Notes: a model not told the origin generated them from the letters alone. A stretch of DNA of 64,000 nucleotides from Xylanimonas oleitrophica (GCF_003244315.1 NZ_QKWH01000009.1:56051-120050); one strand, 5' to 3'. Positions 54,651 through 63,922 are shown, counted from the stretch's first letter. A program made the numbers and translations.

Positions 54651-55741
54651 CAGCCCTCACCCTCCGTCGCACCCTCGCCGCCGTCGGTCGCGACGTCAGC
54701 CGAGACCTCCGTGGTCTCCCCGGGCTGCTCCGCACCCTCGGCAGCGGCACCGTCCGCTCCCGCCGGGGCGGGCAGCGGGCGCGGCAGCAGAGGCAGCGGC
54801 GTCGTGCCGTCCTCGAAGCCGTACTGCCCCACCTGCCCCCCGAGCTGCGCGGCCAGGGCCAGCGGCACCACGAAGCGGCCCACAGGGGTCTCGATCCCGC
54901 TGACGGTGCTCACCTCGCGAGCCGCGTCCGCCTCGGCGCGCAGCGCCGAGAGCACGTCGTCCGACGTCGGGGTCGGGCCGGCCAGCACCACTGCGGGGGC
55001 CACGAGACGAGCGCTCTGCGCCAGGGCCACCATCGAGGACACGGCGTCCGCCTCGGGGGTCGCCTCCGGCTCCGGCGTCTCGCCGGGCTCGGCCACCGCG
55101 GTGACGCCCGACATCAGCAGCACGGCGTCAGCAGGCTGACCCTGCTCCTCGCGCACGTCGACGAGGTTGGCCTGCACGAGCTGCTGCTCCAGAGCGATCG
55201 CGTCCTGGCTCCGGACGCCCGGCGCCTCCGCACCCGTCAGAGCGACCGCGAGCGCCGCCGCGAGGGTCTGCTCGGTGCTGGCGTCCTCCGGCAGGTCGGG
55301 CGCAGCCTCCGCGAGACGCTCGCGCAGACCACCAGCGATGGTGTCGCGGAACCCGGCGTGCTCGGTGTCCGTCCATGCCGGCAGGAGCACGGCGCCGAGC
55401 GTCACGGTGCCGCCCGCCGCCTCGACCTGGTCGCGCACACCCTGCTGGACGTCACCGGCCACGTCGTCGAGGTCGACCACGGCGACCCGGCTGCCCTCGA
55501 GCGTGCCGGCGACCAGCTGCGGGCCGGCGGCCTGCAAGAACTCGAGACGGCGCTCGGCCTCCACCTGCGTCGCCGAGAGCTCGTCCCGCAGGTCGTTGCG
55601 CTCGGTGCGCAGCGCGTCGACCTGGTCGGTGAGCTGGTCGCCGATCGCTCCCTGCAGCGGGCCCGCCCCCAGGATGATGCCGACGGCGAGCGCGAGGAAC
55701 ACCGAGATCAGCGAGACGAGGTGGTAGCGGAAGTCGATCAC
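54650..55741 (-). CDS. steB: SteB/MctB family membrane protein
   Basis: 363 aa. One N-terminal membrane helix (IDFRYHLVSLISVFLALAVG, starting at residue 2) is followed by a coiled coil (DQLTDQVDALRTERNDLRDE, then LSATQVEAERRLEFLQ) and an external domain. A Pro/Glu-rich stretch (about 225-240) and an acidic Gly/Glu tail are additional. In mycobacteria MctB (Rv1698) is tied to copper homeostasis; in Corynebacterium SteB acts with SteA in daughter-cell separation. It lies next to steA as in those genomes. Confidence 0.9.
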   Translation of the reverse strand: MIDFRYHLVSLISVFLALAVGIILGAGPLQGAIGDQLTDQVDALRTERNDLRDELSATQVEAERRLEFLQAAGPQLVAGTLEGSRVAVVDLDDVAGDVQQGVRDQVEAAGGTVTLGAVLLPAWTDTEHAGFRDTIAGGLRERLAEAAPDLPEDASTEQTLAAALAVALTGAEAPGVRSQDAIALEQQLVQANLVDVREEQGQPADAVLLMSGVTAVAEPGETPEPEATPEADAVSSMVALAQSARLVAPAVVLAGPTPTSDDVLSALRAEADAAREVSTVSGIETPVGRFVVPLALAAQLGGQVGQYGFEDGTTPLPLLPRPLPAPAGADGAAAEGAEQPGETTEVSADVATDGGEGATEGEG

Positions 55742-55834
55742 GGTGTGCAGGAGTTCCTTCGATCGGTGCCGTCCGGGGACGGGCGGTGCGGAGACGGTGG
55801 AGGTCGGCCGGCCGCAGCGGACGCGGCCCGGCGA

Positions 55835-57046
55835 TCAGCCGCCGAAGAGGCTACCCATCCAGGACACCAGGTCGTCCAGCCGGGCACCGGTGATGCCGAA
55901 CAGCGTGCGTCCCACGGAGGTCGACCACATGGCCGCCACCACCGCGGCGAGGCCGGCCAGCGACAGCAGCGTCAGCTGGAGGTTCGAGATGCGGGTGCGG
56001 TAGAGGCGCGAGACACCCTTGGCGTCCACCAGCTTGCCGCCCACGCGCAGCCGTGTCAGGAACGTGCTCGCCATGCCGGCGCGTCCCTTGTCGAGGAACT
56101 CGACCAGCGTGGCGTGCGTACCGACCGCGACGATGAGCTCGGCGCCCTTGTCGTCCGCGAGCAGCATGGCGATGTCCTCGCTGGTGCCGGTCGCTGGGAA
56201 CACGACCGGGTCCACGCCGAGCGCCCGGACACGCTCCAGGCCCGGTGCGTTGCCGTCCCGGTAGGCGTGCACCACCACCTCCGCACCGGAGGCGAGCGCC
56301 TTGTCCGAGACGGAGTCCATGTCGCCCACGATCATGTCCAGCCGCAGGCCCGCGTCCAGGATGGCGTCGGCACCGCCGTCCACGCCCACCAGCACCGGCC
56401 GGTTCTCCTTGATGTACGGCCGCAGCATCGCGAGGTCCTCGCGATAGTGGTAGCCGCGCACCACGATCAGCACGTGACGCCCCTCGAACTCGGTGCGCAC
56501 GTCCGGGACGCCGACGCCGTCGAGCAGCAGCTCACGCTCCCGGCGCAGGTAGGACATCGTGTTCTCGGCGAACCGCTCGATCTCCGTCGACAGGCCCTCC
56601 CGCGCCGCGGCGAGGTTCGCCTCGACGGTGGACTCGGTCTGCCGCGCACCCTCGGCGACGGTCTCGCCGTCGACGGTGACCCGCCCGCCGTCGATCGCGA
56701 CCACCGCGCCGTCCGACACCGCCATGACCCCGGCACCGAGGTCGTCGACCAGCACGATGCCCGCGTCGAGCAGGATGCGCGGGCCCGCGTTCGGGTAGCG
56801 ACCCGACGTCGAACGGGCAGCGTTGAGCACCGCAGCCGGCTGTGCCGCCACGAGCGCCTCGGCGGCGACCCGGTCGATGTCCACGTGGTCGATGACGGCG
56901 ACGTCGCCCGGAGCGAGCCGCTTGGTCAGGTCCTTGGTGCGGCGCCCCACCCGGGCGGGGCCGCGCGTGAGCGAGGCCCCGGCGTCGTCGTGCGACTGGC
57001 CCGGCTGGCCCGCTGACCGGCGAAGGATCGATCTCATCGCGCTCAT
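55835..57046 (-). CDS. steA: SteA, cytokinetic-ring associated protein
   Basis: 403 aa, ATG overlapping the recN stop (ATGA). The core resembles the catalytic domain of thiamin pyrophosphokinase (VGVDGGADAILDAGLRLDMI, VGDMDSVSDKAL), but no thiamin-binding end is present. A C-terminal membrane helix (LQLTLLSLAGLAAVVAAMW, about 356-374) anchors it. In Corynebacterium glutamicum SteA needs SteB to localise at the division site. The N-terminus is basic and disordered. Confidence 0.92.
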   Translation of the reverse strand: MSAMRSILRRSAGQPGQSHDDAGASLTRGPARVGRRTKDLTKRLAPGDVAVIDHVDIDRVAAEALVAAQPAAVLNAARSTSGRYPNAGPRILLDAGIVLVDDLGAGVMAVSDGAVVAIDGGRVTVDGETVAEGARQTESTVEANLAAAREGLSTEIERFAENTMSYLRRERELLLDGVGVPDVRTEFEGRHVLIVVRGYHYREDLAMLRPYIKENRPVLVGVDGGADAILDAGLRLDMIVGDMDSVSDKALASGAEVVVHAYRDGNAPGLERVRALGVDPVVFPATGTSEDIAMLLADDKGAELIVAVGTHATLVEFLDKGRAGMASTFLTRLRVGGKLVDAKGVSRLYRTRISNLQLTLLSLAGLAAVVAAMWSTSVGRTLFGITGARLDDLVSWMGSLFGG

Positions 57047-58767
57047 CGTCCCACGGTGGAAGACTCGAGCAGCTCCAGAGCATGGGTCCTGGCGGCCTCG
57101 CTGTCCTCCTGACCCGAGAGCATGCGCGCCAGCTCGCGGACACGCTCGTCGTCCGTGACCTCGCGCACACCCGTGACGGTGCCCTCGTCACCTGCGGACT
57201 TGGTCACCACCAGGTGCGCGTCGGCGAACGCCGCCACCTGCGCCAGGTGCGTGACCACGATCACCTGCGTGCTGCGTGCCAGGACGGCGAGCCGACGCCC
57301 CACCTCGACGGCAGCACGGCCGCCCACGCCCGCGTCGACCTCGTCGAACACGAACGTCGGCAGCCCAGCCCCCTTCCCGTCGTCGGCGCGCTCCGTCGCC
57401 GCGGTGGCCAGCGCCACCTCGAGCGCGAGCATCACGCGGCTCAGCTCACCGCCCGAGGCCCCCTTGCCCAACGGGCGGGCAGGCGCGCCCGGGTGCGGCA
57501 CCAGCGCGAACGTCACCTGATCGGCGCCCCACGGACCCGGCTCGGAGTCCTCGACATCGACCTCGAGCCGCGCACCACCCATGGCGAGGCCGGCCAGCTC
57601 GCCCGTGACGGCCTCCGCCAGGCGCGCCCCGGCGGCCCTGCGGCCCGCCGTGACCTCACCACCGAGCCGCACGATCTCCTCGTCGAGCTGCTCCGTGCGC
57701 TCCGTCATGCCCCGCAGCCGCTCCCCGCCGTCGTCGAGGTCGAGGAGGCGCAGACCGGCGTCCGACGCCCACCGCAGGACGTCGTCGACCGTCTCGCCGT
57801 ACGTACGCGTCAGCGTGGTCAGCTCCGCCAGACGCGCGTGGGCCACCTCCAGACCACCCGGGTCGGCCTGCAGGTCGTCCACGTACGCCGACAGCTCTGT
57901 CGCCACGTCCGCGAGGAGGTAGCCGGCCTCGGCCACGCGCGTCGCCAGACCGCCCAGCGCCGGGTCGTCCGCCGCTGCCGACTCCAGTGCCCTGCGCGCC
58001 CGGGTGACCTGCTCGACCGCGGACACCGTCTCGTCGCTGCCGAGCGGCTCGCCCGCCAGCGCCTCGTGCGCCTCGGTCGCCGCCACGCGCAGAGCCTCCA
58101 CGTTGCCCAGCCGCGCCACCAGCGCCTGCAGCTCGGCGTCCTCCCCCGGCCGAGGGTCCACCCGCTCGACCTCCGCGAGCCCCAGCCGCAGCAGCTCCGC
58201 CTCCCGGGCGCGCTCGGCGGCTCGCGCGGTCAGGTCCGCGATCTCGGCCTCGAGAGCCGTCCGCTCGGACCACGCCGCGCGGTAGGCACCCAACAGCTCC
58301 AGGTGCGCCGGCCCCGCGAACGCGTCGAGCGCCTCGCGCTGCTTGGAGGCGGTGCGCAGCCGCAGCTGGTCCGCCTGCCCGTGCACGGTGGCGAGCTCGT
58401 CGGCGATCTCCGCCAGCACGCCCTGCGGCACGCTCCGCCCGCCGAGGTGGGCCCGTGAGCGCCCGGCAGCCACGGTGCGCAGCACGACGACGGTGCCGTC
58501 GTCGTCGACCGAGCCGCCCGCCTCCTCGACCCGCTCCGCCACGGCGGAGCGTCCCGCCACCTGCCACCGGCCCTCGACGGCAGCGCTCGACGCCCCCGGA
58601 CGCACCACCCCGGGGTCGGCCTTGCCCCCCATGAGCAGGCCGAGGCCCGTCAGCACCATGGTCTTGCCCGCACCGGTCTCACCGGTGATGACGGTCAGCC
58701 CCCGGGACAGGGTGACTCGCGCCTCGCGGATCACCCCGAGGTTCTCGATCGCGATCTCCTCGAGCAC
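57043..58767 (-). CDS. recN: DNA repair protein RecN
   Basis: 574 aa, GTG at 58767. SMC-like ATPase: Walker A GETGAGKT (about 29-36), two long coiled-coil arms (about 150-230 and 260-370), signature GKGASGGELSRVMLALEVAL and Walker B VFDEVDAGVGGRAAVEVG. It bridges DNA ends in double-strand break repair. It starts one base after the nadK stop, so it is expressed with nadK and tlyA; no separate LexA box is seen here. Confidence 0.95.
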   Translation of the reverse strand: MLEEIAIENLGVIREARVTLSRGLTVITGETGAGKTMVLTGLGLLMGGKADPGVVRPGASSAAVEGRWQVAGRSAVAERVEEAGGSVDDDGTVVVLRTVAAGRSRAHLGGRSVPQGVLAEIADELATVHGQADQLRLRTASKQREALDAFAGPAHLELLGAYRAAWSERTALEAEIADLTARAAERAREAELLRLGLAEVERVDPRPGEDAELQALVARLGNVEALRVAATEAHEALAGEPLGSDETVSAVEQVTRARRALESAAADDPALGGLATRVAEAGYLLADVATELSAYVDDLQADPGGLEVAHARLAELTTLTRTYGETVDDVLRWASDAGLRLLDLDDGGERLRGMTERTEQLDEEIVRLGGEVTAGRRAAGARLAEAVTGELAGLAMGGARLEVDVEDSEPGPWGADQVTFALVPHPGAPARPLGKGASGGELSRVMLALEVALATAATERADDGKGAGLPTFVFDEVDAGVGGRAAVEVGRRLAVLARSTQVIVVTHLAQVAAFADAHLVVTKSAGDEGTVTGVREVTDDERVRELARMLSGQEDSEAARTHALELLESSTVGR

Positions 58768-58768
58768 G

Positions 58769-59767
58769 TCACACCCTCCTGACGTCGGCGTCGGGGTCGT
58801 CCGTCGTGGGCCCCCCGTACGGGTCGTCGGTCGTCGCGTCCGTCAGCGCCGCCTCACGGGCACGGGCAGCGGCCGCGTCGTCGGCGGCCTCGCGCCAGCC
58901 GACCACCGGTAACGAGAACTTGGACACGAGCCTGTCGGTGAACGGCGCCGTCGACATCCGCGCGAACCGCAGCGGGTGCTCGCCCCGGCGCACCTCCACC
59001 GTCGACCCCACCGGCAGGTCGATCGTGCGCCGACCGTCACAGGTGAGCACCGCCGGCACCGGAGAGCGGTCCAGCACCGTGATCCGGTACGACGACGTCG
59101 GGCCGATCACCAGCGGTCGCGCGAACAGCGCGTGGGCCGAGAGCGGCACCAGCAGCACGCCGTCGACGTCCGGCCACATCACCGGGCCACCGGCCGAGAA
59201 CGCATGGGCCGTCGAGCCCGTCGCGGTCGAGAGGATCACGCCATCACAGCCGAAGCTCGACAACGCACGACCGTCCACCTCGATACCGATCTCCACCATC
59301 CGCTGGCGCTGCGCCTTCTCGATCGTGGCCTCGTTGAGCGCCCACCCCGTCAACGGGGTCGGCTCCCCCGGCCGCTGGACGCTCACCGCAGCCACGGTGC
59401 GCTCCTCGACGACGTAGTCCTGCTCCGCCAGCCGCTGGACCGCCGCACGCAGGTCCTCCCGCTCCGACTCCGCCAGGAAGCCGACGTGACCGAGGTTCAC
59501 ACCCAGCAGAGGCACCTGCGTCCCGTGCGTCAGCTCCGCCGCACGCAAGATCGTGCCGTCCCCGCCGAGCACCATCACCACCTCGGACTCGGCCACGCCC
59601 TCGCGCAGCCGCGCCGCGACCATCTGGTCACCGAACGACTCGGCGAGGTCGTCGTCGTGCAGGGCCACCTCGAAGCCGGCCGCGTGCAGCTCCCGCACGG
59701 CCTCGCGCAAGGCCACCACGGCCTCAGGGCGACCGCCGTGCGTGACGATCAGGACTCTGCGGGTCAC
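58769..59767 (-). CDS. nadK: NAD kinase
   Basis: 332 aa from the GTG at 59767 behind GGAGGAGC, overlapping the tlyA stop. Motifs are VLGGDGTILRAAE (catalytic Asp), LNEATIEKAQRQRMV (NE/D motif) and CDGVILSTATGSTAHAFSAG. It phosphorylates NAD to NADP. The C-terminal 45 residues are acidic and probably disordered. Order tlyA-nadK-recN-steA-steB matches mycobacteria. Confidence 0.95.
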   Translation of the reverse strand: MTRRVLIVTHGGRPEAVVALREAVRELHAAGFEVALHDDDLAESFGDQMVAARLREGVAESEVVMVLGGDGTILRAAELTHGTQVPLLGVNLGHVGFLAESEREDLRAAVQRLAEQDYVVEERTVAAVSVQRPGEPTPLTGWALNEATIEKAQRQRMVEIGIEVDGRALSSFGCDGVILSTATGSTAHAFSAGGPVMWPDVDGVLLVPLSAHALFARPLVIGPTSSYRITVLDRSPVPAVLTCDGRRTIDLPVGSTVEVRRGEHPLRFARMSTAPFTDRLVSKFSLPVVGWREAADDAAAARAREAALTDATTDDPYGGPTTDDPDADVRRV

Positions 59768-60687
59768 TGTGCTCCTCCGGGGACGACGGTCGTGGCGGGG
59801 ACTGCGAGCACTGGCGGGACCTGAGCACCAGCGGCGTCGGGAGCCCAGCCGACGGCAGCCCGCACCGCGGGCTCGGCCGCGTCTCTCGCACCGGTCACGC
59901 CACCGTCCCCACGCAGGTCTGGGCGCCGCTCGAACCACACGAAGTACTCGCGGTTGCCGCTCGGGCCGGGCAGCGGGCTGGGGACCACCGCCCGGGCGGC
60001 CAGACCGACACGGTCGGCAGCGTCCACGACGGCCCCCACCGCTCGCACGTGCAGCTCCGGGTCGCGGACCACCCCGCCGCTGCCGAGCCGCTCACGGCCC
60101 ACCTCGAACTGGGGCTTGACCAGCAGCAGCGCGGGCGCCCCGGTCGGCAGCACACGAGCGGCGGGGCCCACGACGAGGGTGAGCGAGATGAAGGACAGGT
60201 CTCCCACGAGCAGGTCCGGTGCACGCTCGAGGTCGCCCGGCACGAGGTCGCGCACGTTGAACCCCTCCACGACCGTGACCCGCTCGTCCTCGCGCAACCA
60301 CGGCACCAGCTGGTCGTGCCCGACGTCGAGCGCCACCACGTGCCGTGCACCACGGCGCAGCAGCACGTCGGTGAACCCACCCGTCGAAGCCCCCAGGTCC
60401 AGGCACCAGGCGCCAGGCACTGCCGCAGCCAGCGCGCGTCCCGCCCCGTCCGCCGCGAGCGCGTCGAGCGCACCAGCGAGCTTCACCGCAGCCCGCGAGG
60501 CGTACCCCGCGTCCCCGGGGTCGGCGGCGACCACGAGGTCGTCGGTCGCCGCCACCGTCACGGACGGCTTCGTCACCACGCGACCCCCCACACGCACCCG
60601 GCCCGCACCCACCAGCTCTGCCGCGTGGCGCCGCGAGCGTGCCTGGCCACGGCGCACGAGCTCCGCGTCCACCCGCACGCCGCTCAC
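59764..60687 (-). CDS. tlyA: TlyA rRNA 2'-O-methyltransferase
   Basis: 307 aa, GTG at 60687 overlapping the previous stop. An S4 RNA-binding domain (VDAELVRRGQARSRRHAAEL, about 6-60) precedes an FtsJ-type methyltransferase with the SAM loop LDLGASTGGFTDVLL and the catalytic Lys/Asp set (DVGHDQL, GDLSFISL, VKPQFEVG). In mycobacteria TlyA methylates 16S C1409 and 23S C1920, which makes ribosomes sensitive to capreomycin. A Pro/Ala-rich tail of about 45 residues follows the domain. Confidence 0.94.
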   Translation of the reverse strand: MSGVRVDAELVRRGQARSRRHAAELVGAGRVRVGGRVVTKPSVTVAATDDLVVAADPGDAGYASRAAVKLAGALDALAADGAGRALAAAVPGAWCLDLGASTGGFTDVLLRRGARHVVALDVGHDQLVPWLREDERVTVVEGFNVRDLVPGDLERAPDLLVGDLSFISLTLVVGPAARVLPTGAPALLLVKPQFEVGRERLGSGGVVRDPELHVRAVGAVVDAADRVGLAARAVVPSPLPGPSGNREYFVWFERRPDLRGDGGVTGARDAAEPAVRAAVGWAPDAAGAQVPPVLAVPATTVVPGGAQ

Positions 60688-60872
60688 GCACCGCCCCCGG
60701 CGCCGGAGTCGCGCGGCTCCGCCTCGAGACGCGCACGCAGCCGGTCGTGGACCGCCTCGAATCGGGACACGTGCTCGTCGAGCGGCAAGCCGTCGAGGCC
60801 CTCCAGGGCGGCACCGACAGCCAGGTGCGACAGGGGCTCAGCCACCGGCTGCTCGCCGTGACCGTCTGTCAT
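60684..60872 (-). CDS. Small conserved acidic protein upstream of tlyA (62 aa)
   Basis: ATG at 60872 behind GGACGGAGGATGCG; 62 aa ending RLRARLEAEPRDSGAGGG. LSHLAVGAALEGLDGLPLDE and HVSRFEAVHDRLRARLEAE are the conserved, helical part. Its stop overlaps the tlyA GTG, so it is the coupled first gene of tlyA-nadK-recN. An in-frame GTG at 60956, 7 bp from a TAGCGT box, could start a longer 90-aa leaderless form. Function unknown. Confidence 0.7.
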   Translation of the reverse strand: MTDGHGEQPVAEPLSHLAVGAALEGLDGLPLDEHVSRFEAVHDRLRARLEAEPRDSGAGGGA

Positions 60873-60963
60873 CGCATCCTCCGTCCCTGTTCGCTCCGGG
60901 CCCGTCGCCCGGGGCCGCGACCTGCCCGTGAGCACCCCTACGGGCCGTGGCAGCACGGCACCC

Positions 60964-60969
60964 ACGCTA
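60964..60969 (-). promoter_or_regulatory. Probable -10 box of the tlyA-nadK-recN operon (TAGCGT)
   Basis: TAGCGT stands 7 bp before an in-frame GTG (60956) and 91 bp before the Shine-Dalgarno-supported ATG (60872). It may give a leaderless or an 84-nt-leader message. Confidence 0.5.
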
Positions 60970-61078
60970 CCGGCTGACGCCGACACCGCCCCGCAGCCAC
61001 CCACAGGGGTCGGGCAGCGGGCAGACAGTGGACCGACAGGGCGCCCACCTGCGGCGGCACCGTGCGACACCGCTCGCG

Positions 61079-62092
61079 CTAGGCGGCGAGCTCCGGCACC
61101 GCCGAGGCGTCCAGCGCCTCACCGGCGTCCACCGCAGCCCAGGCAGCGGCACAGGCCGCACGGACCACATCGATGCCGATCGTCCCTCGACGGTCGACCT
61201 CCAGGCGGCCCTGCACGACGCGCGCCGCACGCTCGCCGCACTCCCACCAGCCGTCAGCCCCCCGCACCGGGGCGGGGTGCGGCTCCAGCAGAGAACGCAG
61301 GTCCGACCCGATGAAGTGCGGACGCTCCCCGGGCGCCGCCAGGACGTCGTCCCGGGCCGAGCTCACACCGGTCAGCACGTGCAGGCCCGCGTAGCCGCCC
61401 GAGCGGGCACCTGCCAGGTCAGTGTCGAGACGGTCACCGACCACGAGCGGCCGCACCGCGCCGGCCCGCTCCACGGCGAGCCGGTACATCGTCGGCGACG
61501 GCTTGCCCGCGCTGTCCGGCTCCACGCCCGTCGCCGCCACCACGGCTCCGACGAGCGCCCCGTTGCCAGGTGCGTAACCTCGCGCCGTCGGCAACGAACG
61601 GTCGAGGTTGCTCGCCACGTACCACGCACCACCGGCCACCGCGTAGGCAGCCTCCGCGAGGTCGGCCCAGCCAAGCTCCGGCGAGTAGCCCTGGGCCACG
61701 GCGTCAGGCCGGTCGTCCGCGGACGTCACGACGTCGAACCCGGCCGCGGCCACCGCCGTGACCAGCCCCTTGCCCCCGACGACCAGCACCTTCGCGCCCG
61801 GCTCGAGGCGCGTCCGCAACAACGCAGCGCACGCCTGCGCCGCCGTCATCACCTCGTCGGCGGACGTCGGGATGTCCAGGGCCGTGAGCTGACCGGCCAC
61901 GTCCTCCGGCTCACGAGAGGCATTGTTCGTCACGAACACCAGTCGCAGGCCGCCCCCACGGGCCGCGACCAGGCTCGGGGCCGCGTGCTCGATCGGCAGC
62001 GGACCGCGATAGGCGACACCGTCCAGGTCCACCAGCGCGAGGTCGTACGCCTCGGCCAGAGGCTGCTCGCTGCCCAGCAGACCCGCTGTCAC
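61079..62092 (-). CDS. HAD-IIA family hydrolase (NagD-like phosphatase)
   Basis: 337 aa, GTG at 62092 overlapping the TPR-protein stop. HAD motif I is LVDLDGVAYRG (21-31), motif II FVTNNASR, and motif IV VVGDRLDTDLAGARSGGY. KPSPTMYRLAVERA carries the conserved Lys. This is the 4-nitrophenylphosphatase/NagD branch that dephosphorylates small sugar or nucleotide phosphates. The C-terminal 75 residues extend past the usual fold. Its coupling to the TPR protein has no clear metabolic meaning. Confidence 0.92.
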   Translation of the reverse strand: MTAGLLGSEQPLAEAYDLALVDLDGVAYRGPLPIEHAAPSLVAARGGGLRLVFVTNNASREPEDVAGQLTALDIPTSADEVMTAAQACAALLRTRLEPGAKVLVVGGKGLVTAVAAAGFDVVTSADDRPDAVAQGYSPELGWADLAEAAYAVAGGAWYVASNLDRSLPTARGYAPGNGALVGAVVAATGVEPDSAGKPSPTMYRLAVERAGAVRPLVVGDRLDTDLAGARSGGYAGLHVLTGVSSARDDVLAAPGERPHFIGSDLRSLLEPHPAPVRGADGWWECGERAARVVQGRLEVDRRGTIGIDVVRAACAAAWAAVDAGEALDASAVPELAA

Positions 62093-63768
62093 CGGACGCC
62101 GTCCTCGTCGCTCGCCGCCTGCACGTGGTCGTCGGAGGCCGGCTTCGGCAGCGAGCCGGTCTGCGCGTCGGTCTGGGCGAGGGCGTCGGGTCCGGGGCCC
62201 GTCTCATGGGCGGCGGCCAGCTCGTCGCGGGCCTCCGCGTCGTCGGCAGGAACGCCGGCCACGGCTCCAGACCCGCCATCGTCCAGCCCGGGGTCCTCCG
62301 CGCTGCTCTCCAGCGGCTCGCCGTCCTCCACGCCACGTGCCTCGAGGTCGTCCGTCCCTGGCTCGTCGAGCTCCTCGTAGACGTCGTAGACGACCACGTC
62401 CTCCTCGGGCTCAGCATTGCCCGCCGCGCGCTCGAGATCCTCGGGGTCCAGCCCCGCGAGGAGATCCTCAGCCTCTGCGGCGCGACCTGCGGCCTCGAGA
62501 GCCGCGGCCCTCGCCTGCACGACTCGCAGCGCCAGGTCACCCTGCTGCGGGGGGATCCGGTCGAGGACCGAGAGCGCAGCATCGTGCTCGCCCAGGTCGG
62601 AGCGGGCACCGCTGACCACGAGCGCCAGCTCCACCTGACCGAGCGCATCGAGGGTGTCGGCCTCGGGCGTGGCGGCCAGGGCGATCGCACGCTCCGGCCG
62701 TCCGAGCCCGCGCTCGGCATCAGCCATGATCGGCAGGTGCTCCGACGACCCGTTGAGGCGGCGCACCGTGCGCAGCTCACGCAGCGCCTCGGCGAACCGA
62801 CCCGTGCGGTACGCGGCGATGCCAGCAGCCTCACGAACGACGTCGATGCGTCCGCCACGGCGCACCGCAGCCTGAGCATGCTCGTAAGCGCGCTCCGGGT
62901 CGACGTCGAGGAGGCGACCCGCCATGACGAGGTGCTCGCCGACCCGCTCCGCGTTGTCCTTCGTCAACCCCCGTAGACGCTCACGTGCCGCCTTGTCGAG
63001 CTGCCGGAACGAGACGTCCTCGGCGATCTCCGGCTCCGGCACCCGCGGACGGTCGACGCGCTCAGTCCGGACCGGACGCCGTGCGTCCTGGTCCGAGCCA
63101 CGACGCGGTCCCCCCCGCTCGTCACGACGAAACCCACCCTCACGACGGGCACCCTGGTCGTCGCGGCGCTGGGCGGACCCTCGGCGCTCGCCTCCGCGGT
63201 CCGACCCGCGGAAGCCGCCACGGCGGTCACCGGCACCGCGCTCGTCACGGCGGAAACCACCACGCTCGGCACCCTCGCCGTCCCGCTGACGCGACGCCCG
63301 GTAACCACCGTCACCACGATCCTCGCGACGGAAACCACCCTCACGACCCCCGCCAGCACGATCCTCGCGACGGAAACCACCCTCACGACCGGAGCCCGTG
63401 CTCTCGTCACGGCGGAAACCACCACGCCCAGCGCCCTCGCCGTCACGCGGACGCGACGCCCGGTAACCACCGTCGCGAGCCGCGCCGGCACGATCGTCGC
63501 GCCGGAAACCGTCGCGACGCTCGCCACGGTCGCCGGCGGGAGCGCGGTCGCCAGGACGCTGACGCGAGTCGCGCCCCTGCGACGGGCGGCCTTCACCCCG
63601 GCCGCGACGCTCACCCTCGCCCGTCCACGACCCGCGCGCCGGCGATCGGTCACGGTCGCTGCGGGCCTGCCCGCGCGGCGCGCGGGAGCTGCGGCGGTCA
63701 TCGTCGGAGCGGCGGCCACGGCGGTCGCCGTCGCGGTCCTTGCCCTGGTCAGGGGCCGAGTCGTTCAC
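62089..63768 (-). CDS. TPR-containing protein with RG-rich disordered N-terminus and acidic C-terminus
   Basis: 559 aa, GTG at 63768 behind GAGAGGAA. Residues 1-245 are disordered and very basic, with about six copies of a GGFRRDE/GGFRRED unit and a duplicated 25-residue block (98-122 and 153-177). Residues about 255-445 are helical TPR-like repeats (KAARERLRGLTKDNAERVGE, RAYEHAQAAVRRGGRIDVV, RFAEALRELRTVRRLNG). Residues 445-559 are acidic. RGG-type stretches often bind RNA, so an RNA- or ribosome-linked scaffold is possible. Direct DNA repeats show recent duplication. The gene lies next to the rRNA operon end, on the same strand. Confidence 0.85.
   Translation of the reverse strand: MNDSAPDQGKDRDGDRRGRRSDDDRRSSRAPRGQARSDRDRSPARGSWTGEGERRGRGEGRPSQGRDSRQRPGDRAPAGDRGERRDGFRRDDRAGAARDGGYRASRPRDGEGAGRGGFRRDESTGSGREGGFRREDRAGGGREGGFRREDRGDGGYRASRQRDGEGAERGGFRRDERGAGDRRGGFRGSDRGGERRGSAQRRDDQGARREGGFRRDERGGPRRGSDQDARRPVRTERVDRPRVPEPEIAEDVSFRQLDKAARERLRGLTKDNAERVGEHLVMAGRLLDVDPERAYEHAQAAVRRGGRIDVVREAAGIAAYRTGRFAEALRELRTVRRLNGSSEHLPIMADAERGLGRPERAIALAATPEADTLDALGQVELALVVSGARSDLGEHDAALSVLDRIPPQQGDLALRVVQARAAALEAAGRAAEAEDLLAGLDPEDLERAAGNAEPEEDVVVYDVYEELDEPGTDDLEARGVEDGEPLESSAEDPGLDDGGSGAVAGVPADDAEARDELAAAHETGPGPDALAQTDAQTGSLPKPASDDHVQAASDEDGVR
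63288..63474 (-). repeat. Direct repeats inside the RG-rich coding region
   Basis: A 34-bp identical pair lies at 63315-63348 and 63357-63390 (period 42 bp, 14 codons). A 25-bp identical pair lies at 63288-63312 and 63450-63474. All copies stay in frame and encode the GGFRRED and GGYRASR units, so they reflect slippage or unequal exchange inside the gene. Confidence 0.85.
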
Positions 63769-63886
63769 GGTGTTCCTCTCGGGTTCACGGGTCAGCAGAT
63801 TCTCCCACGTCACACCGCCCCCCGGCTTGTTCAGCTCCGGCCGGCACCTGTGATGTTGCGCGTCAGCGCAACCTGCTCCCAGACGC

Positions 63887-63922
63887 ACGAAAGGCCCACC
63901 AGGATCCTGGTGGGCCTTTCGT
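63887..63922 (-). terminator. rRNA operon terminator (36-bp perfect palindrome)
   Basis: The whole 36-bp stretch is self-complementary (arms 63887-63904 and 63905-63922) and begins 8 bp beyond the 5S 3' end. A second hairpin GTTGCGC-GTCA-GCGCAAC (63855-63872) follows as a possible backup. Confidence 0.85.

Noticed and set aside
52006..54903. 965-codon open frame on the plus strand
   Set aside because: It lies opposite murJ and the MraY-like gene, whose motifs are clear; composition is Arg/Gln-rich as expected of a GC-rich shadow frame.
63240..63480. Regularly repeated short sequences resembling a repeat array
   Set aside because: The copies stay in the reading frame of the RG-rich protein, have irregular spacing and no unique spacers, so this is not a CRISPR array.
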